Below are positions 8,958 through 16,265 of a stretch of DNA of 45,562 nt, in pieces (the stretch's first letter is position 1; each line of letters opens with the position of its first letter). A program made the translations under genes and the position numbers. This DNA comes from an uncultured Eubacteriales bacterium (GTDB taxonomy: Bacteria > Bacillota > Clostridia > Oscillospirales > CAG-272). The stretch is taken from assembly GCA_934393265.1 (NCBI GenBank), contig CAKRQL010000026.1, positions 1-45,562 of the forward strand. The letters run 5' to 3'. The notes under the pieces were generated by a model that did no database searches, was not told the origin of the DNA, and saw nothing but the letters and a program-made list of their open reading frames with translations.

Positions 8958-9424
8958 TTTATATAAACTCTCTTCATTCTCATGTCAACGCGCGGTCTGT
9001 CTGAGAAGTCTGTCGGGACAGCGGCTATCTCGTCGACGATATCCATTCCGGATACGACGTGACCGAAAGCGGCATACTGCCCGTCGAGGTACGGCGCGTC
9101 GGCGTGCATGATGAAAAACTGCGACGACGCGGAGTTCGGGTCCTGTGCTCTCGCCATAGAGACCGTACCCCGTGTATGCTTTATCGGGTTGTTTACGCCG
9201 TTCGCGCGGAATTCTCCGCGTATTTTTTCTTTTGCTCCGCCCATCCCGTTGCCGAGCGGGTCGCCCCCCTGAATCATAAAGCCGGGAATAACTCTGTGAA
9301 ATATCAGCCCGTCGTAGAAGCCCTCGGATACGAGCTTCTCAAAGTTTTTTGCGGTTATAGGCGCCGCCGTGTGGTCGAGCTCGAGCTCGATTATTCCGCC
9401 GTTTTCCATTTCAATAACTACCAT
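8954..9424 (-). CDS. cyclophilin-type peptidyl-prolyl cis-trans isomerase
   Basis: 156 residues, typical of a single-domain bacterial cyclophilin. It has the FHRVIPGFMIQGGD block (catalytic Arg, Phe and Gln), then RGTVSMARAQDPNSASSQFFI (start of the proline pocket) and a YAAFGHVVSGMDIVDEI end. There is no signal peptide, so it should act in the cytoplasm, speeding prolyl bond isomerisation during folding. The start is the ATG preceded by AAGGAGACAC. It is transcribed divergently from the ytvI-like gene, with only 75 bp between the two start codons, so their promoters must overlap. Confidence 0.92.
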   Translation of the reverse strand: MVVIEMENGGIIELELDHTAAPITAKNFEKLVSEGFYDGLIFHRVIPGFMIQGGDPLGNGMGGAKEKIRGEFRANGVNNPIKHTRGTVSMARAQDPNSASSQFFIMHADAPYLDGQYAAFGHVVSGMDIVDEIAAVPTDFSDRPRVDMRMKRVYIK

Positions 9425-9463
9425 TTTTATGTGTCTCCTTGTATTAAAAATATTTTGTGCGAG

Positions 9464-9469
9464 TATAAT
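9464..9469 (+). promoter_or_regulatory. candidate -10 box for ytvI-like gene
   Basis: A perfect TATAAT lies 30 bp before the start codon. The best -35 (TTGTAT, 9439-9444) is 19 bp away, longer than usual, so this is a weak call. Confidence 0.35.
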
Positions 9470-9499
9470 TTCCTGTAAGTAAATCCGCGGAGGTGCAAA

Positions 9500-10588
9500 A
9501 TGAAAGAAAAAGCCCGGTATATAGCGAGCCTGACGGTCTGCGCCGTCGGAGCCGTCGCGCTGACGTATATTCTTTTCCGGTACCTCTTACCGGTCACGCT
9601 CCCGTTTCTCATCGCGTGGGGCATGGCTTTTGCCGTCCGCCCGCTCGCCTGCCTGCTCTCCCGGCGCACGGGGTGGGGCGTCCGCGCCCTGCGGGTCTCG
9701 CTGTCGCTCGCCGTCTCCCTCGGGGTCATCGCGCTCGCCTCCGTCTGCGTCTGGCGCCTCGCCGTCGAGGCGTGGGAGCTCCTTTCGGGGCTCTATGCGA
9801 GCGGGACGCTCTCCGCCGCGGTGGAGGCACTCATGGCACCCTTTGAGCGGATATTCGGCGACGGGGAAATAGGGGCAAAGCTCTCGGACGCGCTGTCCGC
9901 CGCGCTGTCCGCCGCTGTCAGCAGGCTCGCCGGTTTTATTTCCGGTGCCGCGCTCGCCATTCCGCGCGTCTTTGTCTTTGCGCTCGTAACCGTCATCTCC
10001 TGCGTTTATTTTTCGCTTGACCTCGACGTTATAAACAGCTTCGTAAAGTCAAAGCTCCCGCCCGCTGCGCTCTCCCGTCTCCTCCGATTCAAGAGCGGAT
10101 TTTTCCGCACCGGGGTAAAATATTTCCGCGCATACCTCGTCCTTATGGGGATAACCTTCGGCTTTATGCTGATAGGGCTGAGTATTCTCCGCGTCGGATA
10201 CGCGCTTCTTATCGCCCTTATGATAGCCGCGCTTGACGCTCTGCCGGTTCTCGGGGTCGGCACCTTCCTTGTCCCGTGGGGCGTATGGTCGCTCATCTGC
10301 GGTGACACTGCGCGCGGCGTCGGGCTCCTTGTCCTCTTTGCCGTGCATGAGGTCGTGCGCCAGCTGATAGAGCCGCGGATTGTCGGCTCGCATATAGGGC
10401 TTCATCCGGTTGTGACGCTCGTTCTCGTCTATGTCAGCTATTCGCTCCTCGGCGTAGCCGGAATATTTCTCGTCCCGCTCCTTACCGTCGCGATAAAGTC
10501 AGTCGCCGGGGAAGAAAATCCCTCCGACGTCGAGGAGAGGGTCGTCGGTGAGGAACAGAGGGGTGAGCCCCCCGGCGAGAAGAAATGA
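9500..10588 (+). CDS. ytvI: AI-2E/YtvI family integral membrane protein
   Basis: 362 residues with about eight hydrophobic segments. The family core is visible as LPFLIAWGMAFAVRP near the N-terminus and, in the C-terminal half, ALDALPVLGVGTFLVPWGVW, EPRIVGSHIGLHPVVTLV and LLGVAGIFLVPL. This pattern fits the AI-2E transporter superfamily and most closely the YtvI branch, which is linked to sporulation in Bacillus; its molecular role is unclear. Ribosome site GGAGGTG, start ATG. The last ~30 residues are hydrophilic (VEERVVGEEQRGEPPGEKK) and are encoded entirely within the 3' end of the convergent gene, so this tail is probably not conserved and arose from stop-codon loss. Confidence 0.7.
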   Translation: MKEKARYIASLTVCAVGAVALTYILFRYLLPVTLPFLIAWGMAFAVRPLACLLSRRTGWGVRALRVSLSLAVSLGVIALASVCVWRLAVEAWELLSGLYASGTLSAAVEALMAPFERIFGDGEIGAKLSDALSAALSAAVSRLAGFISGAALAIPRVFVFALVTVISCVYFSLDLDVINSFVKSKLPPAALSRLLRFKSGFFRTGVKYFRAYLVLMGITFGFMLIGLSILRVGYALLIALMIAALDALPVLGVGTFLVPWGVWSLICGDTARGVGLLVLFAVHEVVRQLIEPRIVGSHIGLHPVVTLVLVYVSYSLLGVAGIFLVPLLTVAIKSVAGEENPSDVEERVVGEEQRGEPPGEKK

Positions 10589-11239
10589 GCATATCGCCGC
10601 GCCGTTTCTGTGCGTGAAGAGGTTTCCGGAGATGACCGCCTGCCCGCGGCTTATCCCGGCGCACCCGCCGATAAAGCCGTATTCATAGGGCGGTAGGAGT
10701 ATGTCGCCCGCGTCAATCCCGAGCACCTCGTAGCCGCAGTCGGCGATAGCCTTTTTCATTCCCGGGTCGGCGGTAATCGCGCGATACCCCCCGTCGGTGA
10801 GCACCGTGCATGCGGGATAGCCCTGATTCACATGAACGACGCGGAGCCCCGCCTCCTCCGCCGAGTCGATTATCTCCGGCGCCGCGGCGTCCTTATTCAG
10901 AAATACGTGCCTCGCCATCGTCAGGGCGTTGAGCCCCGCGTCGGCGGGATATTCCTTGCCCGGTACCCGGTCAAGCACGGTTATCTCATAGCCCGCGAGT
11001 GCCGTGCGGAGGGCTTCCGCCACCTCCGGGTGCTCTTCGAGATACCCGCGGTAGAAAAATGCCCGCCGTCCTATCGTCTTTATCAGCATGTCGGTGTGCG
11101 AGGCTGTCGGGGCGGGCAGCGCGGAGTAGGGCGGCAGTAGCACGGGAGTGTACCCCTCCTCGCGGAGCGTATTTACGGCATAACCGCCTATTCTCTCGTC
11201 CGTTATACAGTAGCGGACGCTTTTTTTTCTTTCTTTCAC
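10499..11239 (-). CDS. DUF6873-type (GME/pentein-like fold) protein of unknown function
   Basis: 246 residues from a GTG start preceded by AGGAGG, 11 nt upstream. Landmarks: an N-terminal ITDERIGGYAVNTL, then HVNQGYPACTVL, a second strand-loop repeat GFIGGCAGISRGQAVISGNL, and the C-terminal LTPLFLTDDPLLDVGGIF. I recognise these as the DUF6873 family, related to the guanidino-modifying/pentein fold; no reaction is known. It lies just downstream of the rpmB terminator with no clear promoter, so it may depend on read-through from rpmB. Its last 90 bp overlap the convergent ytvI-like gene. Family call moderate; function unknown. Confidence 0.65.
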   Translation of the reverse strand: MKERKKSVRYCITDERIGGYAVNTLREEGYTPVLLPPYSALPAPTASHTDMLIKTIGRRAFFYRGYLEEHPEVAEALRTALAGYEITVLDRVPGKEYPADAGLNALTMARHVFLNKDAAAPEIIDSAEEAGLRVVHVNQGYPACTVLTDGGYRAITADPGMKKAIADCGYEVLGIDAGDILLPPYEYGFIGGCAGISRGQAVISGNLFTHRNGAAICSFLLAGGLTPLFLTDDPLLDVGGIFFPGD

Positions 11240-11261
11240 AGTGAATATAACCTCCTGCTAA

Positions 11262-11288
11262 CAAAAAACTCCGCCTTGACAGCGGAGC
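11262..11288 (-). terminator. rpmB terminator
   Basis: Minus strand: CTCCGC, loop TGTCAAG, GCGGAG, then TTTTTTGTT. It sits just after the L28 stop codon. Confidence 0.8.
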
Positions 11289-11303
11289 TTTATGTTGTTT
11301 TGA

Positions 11304-11489
11304 TCAGGCGCGCTCAATCTTTCCCGAACGAAGGCAACGGGAGCAGACATAAACAGTCTTATGTGTTCCGTCGACTACAGCCTTAACCTTGCGGATATTA
11401 GGCTTCCAGGTTCTGTTCGTCTTGCGGTTGGAGTGAGACACATTGTGTCCGAAAGTAACGCCCTTGCCGCAGATACTGCACTTAGCCAT
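11304..11489 (-). CDS. rpmB: 50S ribosomal protein L28
   Basis: 61 residues, the normal length. It begins MAKCSICGKGVTFGHNVSHS and contains NRTWKPNIRKVK, a block diagnostic of L28. Two cysteine pairs (CSIC at 4-7, CSRC near the C-terminus) form the zinc-ribbon version of the protein. It is part of the large ribosomal subunit near the exit-site tRNA. It has its own promoter (11570-11598) and terminator, so it is a single-gene unit, as is common in clostridia. Confidence 0.97.
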   Translation of the reverse strand: MAKCSICGKGVTFGHNVSHSNRKTNRTWKPNIRKVKAVVDGTHKTVYVCSRCLRSGKIERA

Positions 11490-11569
11490 TTTTATACCTC
11501 CTGAAATCCCGCCCGGAATCGAGCGAATTTTTATACCTTTATGTGTTTAATCATAAACCGACATCTGAC

Positions 11570-11598
11570 ATTATACCATAAACTATTCTGATTTGCAA
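11570..11598 (-). promoter_or_regulatory. rpmB promoter
   Basis: Minus strand: TTGCAA (11593-11598), 17 bp, TATAAT (11570-11575). Confidence 0.7.
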
Positions 11599-11670
11599 TA
11601 GTTTTTTTCAACTTTTTCTCCGGAAAATTTCCGGGAAAATTTCCGGAGGGTCAGCACCCGGGAGTGCGGC

Positions 11671-13008
11671 TCAATATCCGTACCGCTTCCGTTCCTTCAG
11701 CATGAAGAGGAGCGAGATAAGGAACGCGGCGACCTCCGCAACGCATACAGCCCACCATATACCGTCCACACCTAACAGCAGCGGGAGCACGAGCACCGCG
11801 GCAGACTGGAATACGAGAGTACGGAGAAAGGATATTGCGGCGGATATTGCGCCGTTGTTCAGCGCAGTGAAAAAGCCGGAGGCGAAAATATTGAAGCCCG
11901 TCAGAATGAAGTGGAGCGAGTATATCTCAAATGCGTGTACCGTGAGCTCGAGCAATGCCGCGTCATACCCGACGAATATCTTCGAGAGCGGGTAGGCGAG
12001 AGCGTAGCAGAGCACGACCATAATCGCGCCCGCCGAGAAGTTCAGAATGAGACTCTTTTTCAGAATGTTGCGCAGCTCCTCGCGGTTTTCCGCGCCGTAG
12101 TTGTAGCCGATAATCGGGGCGACGCTTATCGAGTAGCCAATGAACACGGCAATGAAAATGAAGAGAACGTACATCAGTACGCCGTAAGCCGAGACGCCGT
12201 CCTCCCCGGCATATTTCATAAGCTGGAGATTATAGAGCATACCGACGACGGAGGAGGAGATATTGCTCATGAGCTCAGAGGAGCCGTTTGTGCAGGCTTT
12301 GATCATCGGCTTCGCCTCTATCATCGTCGGAACAAGGCGCAGGCGGCTTGTGTTCTTCTTTGAAAGGAAGTAGACGAGAGGGCAGAGACCGCCGACGCAC
12401 TGGCTTATACCGGTTGCGACCGCCGCACCGACAACGCCCCATTTGAATACACCGACGAACAGCGCGTCGAGCACCATGTTTGTGCACCCCGCCGCAACCG
12501 TGAAGCAGAGCCCGAGCTTCGGGCGCTCCGCAGTTATGAGGAACGTGTGAAAGAGGCTTTGGAGCATGAATGTGAGAGTGAACGCAACGACTATCCGCCC
12601 GTAGATTACGCAGTCATCCATCATCGCGTCCGTAGCACCGAGCAGGCGTGAGACCTGCGGCATGAATATAATGCCGAGGACGGAGAGTATGACAGCCAGA
12701 ATACAGGTGAACATCACCGTCATCGTAAAATATCTGTTGGCTTTGTGCCCGTCTCCCTCGCCCATGACCTTTGAGACGAGAGCGGTGCCGCCCGCGCCCA
12801 TCATAAAGCCCATGCCGCCGATTATCATGACAAACGGCATTATGAGGTTTACCGCCGCGAACGGGGTTTTGCCGACGAAGTTTGAGATAAAGAGCCCGTC
12901 CACCACACCGTATATCGATATGAACACCATCATTATGATGGGGGAGAGCGTAAAGCGTAGCAGCCGCCGGTATGTGAAGTGGTCGGACAGCTGTATATTG
13001 TTTTTCAT
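11671..13008 (-). CDS. MATE family efflux transporter
   Basis: 445 residues from the ATG at 13008, chosen because an excellent GGAGG lies 8 nt before it and the protein then starts MKNNIQLSDHFTYRRLLRFT, the usual MATE start. The longer open frame (to 13167) runs through the promoter. About 12 TM segments. Typical motifs are GVVDGLFISNFVGKTPFAAVN, GGMGFMMGAGGTALVSKVMGEG and, in the second half, SVAPIIGYNYGAENREELRN. This is the clostridial MATE subgroup that includes CdeA/MepA-like exporters. It is not a close relative of the other MATE protein here (7446-8819). Substrate unknown. Transcribed alone. Confidence 0.85.
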   Translation of the reverse strand: MKNNIQLSDHFTYRRLLRFTLSPIIMMVFISIYGVVDGLFISNFVGKTPFAAVNLIMPFVMIIGGMGFMMGAGGTALVSKVMGEGDGHKANRYFTMTVMFTCILAVILSVLGIIFMPQVSRLLGATDAMMDDCVIYGRIVVAFTLTFMLQSLFHTFLITAERPKLGLCFTVAAGCTNMVLDALFVGVFKWGVVGAAVATGISQCVGGLCPLVYFLSKKNTSRLRLVPTMIEAKPMIKACTNGSSELMSNISSSVVGMLYNLQLMKYAGEDGVSAYGVLMYVLFIFIAVFIGYSISVAPIIGYNYGAENREELRNILKKSLILNFSAGAIMVVLCYALAYPLSKIFVGYDAALLELTVHAFEIYSLHFILTGFNIFASGFFTALNNGAISAAISFLRTLVFQSAAVLVLPLLLGVDGIWWAVCVAEVAAFLISLLFMLKERKRYGY

Positions 13009-13069
13009 TTGGTTTCCTCCTTTCGCCGACAGCAGGGGGTATTGCCTTTCTGATAGCGTAAACGAAACG

Positions 13070-13098
13070 ATTGTAACACACAAAAAAATGAAAGTCAA
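13070..13098 (-). promoter_or_regulatory. promoter of second MATE gene
   Basis: Minus strand: TTGACT (13093-13098), 17 bp, TACAAT (13070-13075). The -10 lies about 60 bp before the chosen start at 13008, which supports that start over the longer frame. Confidence 0.65.
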
Positions 13099-13135
13099 CC
13101 CCGATTTCAACTTTATTTTTATTATGCACGGAGAG

Positions 13136-13187
13136 AAAAATAAAAACCGGGGCTGTGTCCGTCGCAAATGCGGCGGGACAGCCCCGG
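13136..13187 (-). terminator. fucO terminator
   Basis: Minus strand: CCGGGGCTGT (complement of 13178-13187) pairs with ACAGCCCCGG (complement of 13147-13156) and is followed by TTTTTATTTTTC. A strong hairpin directly downstream of the dehydrogenase gene. Confidence 0.8.
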
Positions 13188-13231
13188 CGCCCGCTCACGG
13201 CGGGCAGATTTTCTTTTCCGTAAAGAACGGA

Positions 13232-14374
13232 TTACATGAGCTTTCTTATAAGTCCCTTTATGTCATCGACAGTAGCGGGCTTCGGATTTCCGGGGGCACA
13301 CGCATCCGCGACGGCGGACTCTGCAAGGAAGTCGAGGTCCTCCTCGCGTATCGCGGAGAGCTTCGTCGGAATACCGACGTCGATGCTGAGCTGACGGACG
13401 GCGTCTATTGCCGCGCGGCGATACTCCTCCTGCGTCATTCCGGTCGTGTCGACGCCCATTGCCTCGGCGATATTCTTAAACTTGTCTCCGGTCACATCGG
13501 CGTTGAACTCCATGACAAGCGGGAGCATCATAGCACAGGCGACGCCGTGCGGAGTGTCATAAACCGCGCCGAGCGTGTGGGCTACCGAGTGCGCAATACC
13601 GAGACCGACGTTTGAGAATGCCATACCGGTGACAAACTGACCGAGTGCCATGCCCTCTCTGCCCTCTGCCTCGTTTCTGACGGCGGCGCGCAGATTCTTT
13701 GATATCAGGCGTATCGCCTCGAGGTTAAGACAGTCGGGGAGCTCCCATGCCGCCTTTGTGGTGTAACCCTCGATAGCGTGAGTGAGCGCGTCCATGCCCG
13801 TCGCGGCGGTGAGACCCTTCGGCATTGTTGACATCATATCCGGGTCGACGACCGCGATGTCGGGTATATCGTTTGTGTCGACACAGACGAACTTACGCTT
13901 GCGCTCGGTGTCCGTGATAACATAGTTTATCGTCGCTTCTGCGGCTGTTCCGGCAGTGGTGGGGACGGCTATTGTGAATACCGTGCGGTTCTTCGTCGGT
14001 GCCACCCCCTCGAGGCTGCGCACATCCGAGAACTCGGGGTTGTTTATTATGATTCCGATGGCTTTTCCGGTGTCCATAGAGGAGCCGCCGCCTATCGTTA
14101 TCATGTAGTCTGCGCCGGATGCCTTATATGCGGCGACGCCGGATTTTACGTTTTCTATCGTGGGATTGGGCTTTATGTCGGAGTATATCTCGTATGCGAG
14201 CCCTTCCGCGTCAAGAAGGTCTGTGACCTTTTTCGTGACTCCGAACTTTATAAGATCCGGGTCTGATGCTATGAAGGCTTTCCTGAAGCCCTTTGCCTTG
14301 ACGATGCCGGGTATCTCCCGTATCGCGCCCTTTCCGTGGTAAGATACAGAGTTGAGAACAAAACGGTTGACCAT
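13232..14374 (-). CDS. fucO: lactaldehyde reductase / 1,2-propanediol oxidoreductase (iron-dependent alcohol dehydrogenase)
   Basis: 380 residues from the ATG at 14374, chosen for its TGGAGG ribosome site; E. coli FucO is 382-383 residues. The match to FucO is strong: IGGGSSMDTGKAIGI, NNPEF-DVRSLEG, AVPTTAGTAAEATINYVITD and KFVCVDTNDIP. Probable iron ligands are Asp195 and His199 (MDALTHAIEGY), His261 (GIAHSVAH) and His275 (DTPHG). The enzyme reduces L-lactaldehyde to 1,2-propanediol with NADH, the fermentative end of fucose or rhamnose breakdown. No fucose isomerase, kulokinase or aldolase is in the window, but a GH29 fucosidase lies 4 kb away. It has its own promoter and terminator. Confidence 0.9.
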   Translation of the reverse strand: MVNRFVLNSVSYHGKGAIREIPGIVKAKGFRKAFIASDPDLIKFGVTKKVTDLLDAEGLAYEIYSDIKPNPTIENVKSGVAAYKASGADYMITIGGGSSMDTGKAIGIIINNPEFSDVRSLEGVAPTKNRTVFTIAVPTTAGTAAEATINYVITDTERKRKFVCVDTNDIPDIAVVDPDMMSTMPKGLTAATGMDALTHAIEGYTTKAAWELPDCLNLEAIRLISKNLRAAVRNEAEGREGMALGQFVTGMAFSNVGLGIAHSVAHTLGAVYDTPHGVACAMMLPLVMEFNADVTGDKFKNIAEAMGVDTTGMTQEEYRRAAIDAVRQLSIDVGIPTKLSAIREEDLDFLAESAVADACAPGNPKPATVDDIKGLIRKLM

Positions 14375-14459
14375 GATAAATACCTCCAAAATATATGTAT
14401 TCCGATGTGGATTTGAGCGGCTGCCGGACATTCATAGCCGGATAACCCTCTCATCCCGA

Positions 14460-14488
14460 ATAATAGCACATATTGCGCGCATGGTCAA
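14460..14488 (-). promoter_or_regulatory. fucO promoter
   Basis: Minus strand: TTGACC (14483-14488), 17 bp, TATTAT (14460-14465), with TGC directly before the -10. Upstream, ATTAACCG (14504-14511) and ATTAAC (14515-14520) resemble the repeats upstream of potA. Confidence 0.7.
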
Positions 14489-14589
14489 GTATATACAGGA
14501 AATATTAACCGATAATTAACACAATATACAATATTGAATTTATTCAGAATGCCGCCGCGCGGACTTTTCCGGCCGGAATCGCGCCGCCG

Positions 14590-14646
14590 GGCATCATCTC
14601 GCGCCGTCAGACATTATTTCACACCACTCGGCATCATCTCGCGCCG
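14590..14646. repeat. 17-bp direct repeat at the 3' end of the ParB-like gene
   Basis: GGCATCATCTCGCGCCG occurs at 14590-14606 and again at 14630-14646, 40 bp apart. The second copy includes the stop codon of the ParB-like gene. Confidence 0.7.
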
Positions 14647-15161
14647 GCGAGACCTCCGGATTTACCCGCACCGGCGGGCGTCGCGCGCTCCGGTCGGCAG
14701 ATTGAGAGGGTGATGTATATCTTCTCCCCGTCCTCCTCCGTGTGCTTTGTCGCCCGTATCCCCGCCGAGGTCAGGGAGAGCAGGGTGCTGTCGAGCACGG
14801 CTTTGAGTGTTTCGATTTTCGCTTCGCATTGCGCCTCGCTTGCCGGCGCCTGCGGAAGCCTCGCGAGCAGGCTGTCGACGACCTCCTCACATTCCGCGAC
14901 CGTGAGCTTGTCCGCACGTACACGCGCTATGGCGAGACGCTGGGCACTCTCGTCCGGGAGGCGGAGAATGGCGCGGGCGTGCCTCTCCGTGAGACCCGAC
15001 TCGTTTATTATGTCCTGCATGTACGGGGAATATTTAAGTAAGCGGAGCTTGTTTGCGACGAAGCTCTGGCTGACGCCGAGCTTTTTTGCGAGCTCAACCT
15101 GCGGTATTCCGCACATTTTTATAGTGCCCCAGAGGGCGCGCGCTTCTTCAAACATGTTCAT
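14634..15161 (-). CDS. ParB/Noc-like helix-turn-helix protein lacking the N-terminal CTPase domain
   Basis: 175 residues from the ATG at 15161, chosen because AAGGAAGT lies 8 nt before it. Residues ~1-90 match the central DNA-binding part of ParB/Noc/Spo0J: VELAKKLGVSQSFVANKLRLL is the HTH (~21-43), followed by GLTERHARAILRL and a LTVAECEEVV helix. The usual N-terminal ParB/sulfiredoxin-type CTPase region (GERRxRA) is absent, and there is no room for it because rsmG ends 199 bp upstream. The C-terminal ~80 residues are unfamiliar and low in complexity at the end. Position next to rsmG is the classic place for noc/soj/spo0J near the origin. It may bind parS- or NBS-like sites but should not be able to slide as a CTP clamp. 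Confidence 0.65.
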   Translation of the reverse strand: MNMFEEARALWGTIKMCGIPQVELAKKLGVSQSFVANKLRLLKYSPYMQDIINESGLTERHARAILRLPDESAQRLAIARVRADKLTVAECEEVVDSLLARLPQAPASEAQCEAKIETLKAVLDSTLLSLTSAGIRATKHTEEDGEKIYITLSICRPERATPAGAGKSGGLAGAR

Positions 15162-15193
15162 GTTTTTTACTTCCTTTTTTTGATTTTTTCTCA

Positions 15194-15202
15194 ATTATAT
15201 CA
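15194..15202 (-). promoter_or_regulatory. extended -10 promoter of ParB-like gene
   Basis: Minus strand TGATATAAT: a perfect -10 with a TGN extension, 33 bp before the start. No good -35 is visible. Confidence 0.45.
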
Positions 15203-15270
15203 CTGGAAAATAGAGGAAATTGTCGCATTTGGTAGCCGTAATGCAAATTTTTATTGACATTTTCCGACAA

Positions 15271-15294
15271 AAAAGCGCCCGCAAGGGCGCTTTT
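15271..15294. terminator. terminator between rsmG and the ParB-like gene
   Basis: AAAAGCGCCC, loop GCAA, GGGCGCTTTT: a perfect symmetric hairpin whose ends supply T-runs on both strands. For the minus-strand genes it separates rsmG from the ParB-like gene. Confidence 0.7.
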
Positions 15295-15328
15295 ACATAT
15301 TACTCTTTCGCTTTTTACTTCTAACTTT

Positions 15329-15355
15329 TTCACTTTTCACTATTACTTTTAACTT
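15329..15355. repeat. dispersed AT-rich intergenic repeat, copy A
   Basis: The segment around CACTTTTCACTATTACTTTT closely matches 29685-29712 in the same orientation, with about four mismatches over 27 bases. Both copies are intergenic and near a terminator. Confidence 0.5.
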
Positions 15356-15360
15356 ATTCT

Positions 15361-16086
15361 TCACAGCGGCTTTTTGGAAATCTGCGCATACGCCCTCGGG
15401 TATCCCGCCGGGGTTTTCGTCTCCTTCTTCACGCGTATCACCGTGTGCTCTATAACCTCTCCCGGGGCACTTATCTTTATGTCGAGACATTCGCCGCCCC
15501 GCCCGCCGAGAATGGCGATGGCGCGCTTCGCGTCCGAGAGCTCGTATTTTCCGCGGCTTCCCTTCATAGCGAGCAGCTGCCCGCCGACCCGCACAAACGG
15601 GAGCGCGAGCTCCGACATTATCCGCATCTCCGCTACCGCGCGAGATACCGCAATGTCAAAGCTCCCGCGCATATTTGCGACTACATCCTCCGCCCGCCCG
15701 GTGACGACCGTGAGGTTCTCGAGCCCGAGCATGGCGGCGGTCTCTGCGACATACGCCGTCCGCTTCGCCGTCGCGTCGAGCGCACATATTTTTATATCGT
15801 CCCGGAGTATCGCGAGGGGCAGGGAGGGGAACCCCGCGCCGCACCCGATGTCAATGACCGCCGCACCCTTCGGAATAAACGGGGAGAGGAGCGCACAGTC
15901 GACAAGATGAAGATATATTATTTTTTCCGGCTCCCGTATAGCCGTGAGATTATGTTTTTCGTTCTCGGCTATGAGCCTCTCTGTCATGAGAAAAAAATTC
16001 TCGCCCGCATCGCGCGTCAGCATGCGCGAGATACCGTTCTGCGAGAATGCGCGGTTCAGCCCGGATATGAATGCCGACTTGTCCAT
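15361..16086 (-). CDS. rsmG: 16S rRNA (guanine527-N7)-methyltransferase
   Basis: 241 residues, the normal length. The SAM-binding motif is VIDIGCGAGFPSLPLAI (~77-93), followed by ALDATAKRTAYVAE, GRAEDV and a SRAVAEM block, all typical of RsmG/GidB. It methylates G527 of 16S rRNA; loss in other bacteria gives low-level streptomycin resistance. The ATG is preceded by AAAGGAGCGG. Its promoter (16117-16145) diverges from that of pgk. In many Firmicutes rsmG is followed by noc/parB genes, and a shortened relative of these follows here. Confidence 0.93.
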   Translation of the reverse strand: MDKSAFISGLNRAFSQNGISRMLTRDAGENFFLMTERLIAENEKHNLTAIREPEKIIYLHLVDCALLSPFIPKGAAVIDIGCGAGFPSLPLAILRDDIKICALDATAKRTAYVAETAAMLGLENLTVVTGRAEDVVANMRGSFDIAVSRAVAEMRIMSELALPFVRVGGQLLAMKGSRGKYELSDAKRAIAILGGRGGECLDIKISAPGEVIEHTVIRVKKETKTPAGYPRAYAQISKKPL

Positions 16087-16116
16087 TTGCCGCTCCTTTT
16101 TCGCTTTTCTGTGAGT

Positions 16117-16145
16117 ATTTTATACCCTGCGCCCGCCTTTGTCAA
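16117..16145 (-). promoter_or_regulatory. rsmG promoter
   Basis: Minus strand: TTGACA (16140-16145), 17 bp, TAAAAT (16117-16122). Confidence 0.7.
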
Positions 16146-16186
16146 TAGCGCGCCCGCGCGTTTGTCTTAAATTTCACAAATTATTA

Positions 16187-16215
16187 TTGACTATCACACG
16201 GCTTTGTGCTATCAT
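16187..16215 (+). promoter_or_regulatory. pgk-tpiA promoter
   Basis: TTGACT (16187-16192), 17 bp, TATCAT (16210-16215), with TGTGC directly before the -10. It is nearly the same as the promoter at 34727-34755. Confidence 0.75.
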
Positions 16216-16265
16216 AGTAACGGTTTAAGTCTATAAAAATAACGCATATAAAAGGAGAAAAAACA

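Noticed and set aside
11600..11660. CCGGAAA-type repeats near the end of the second MATE gene as its terminator
   Set aside because: The inverted repeat is followed by A-rich, not T-rich, sequence on the transcribed (minus) strand.
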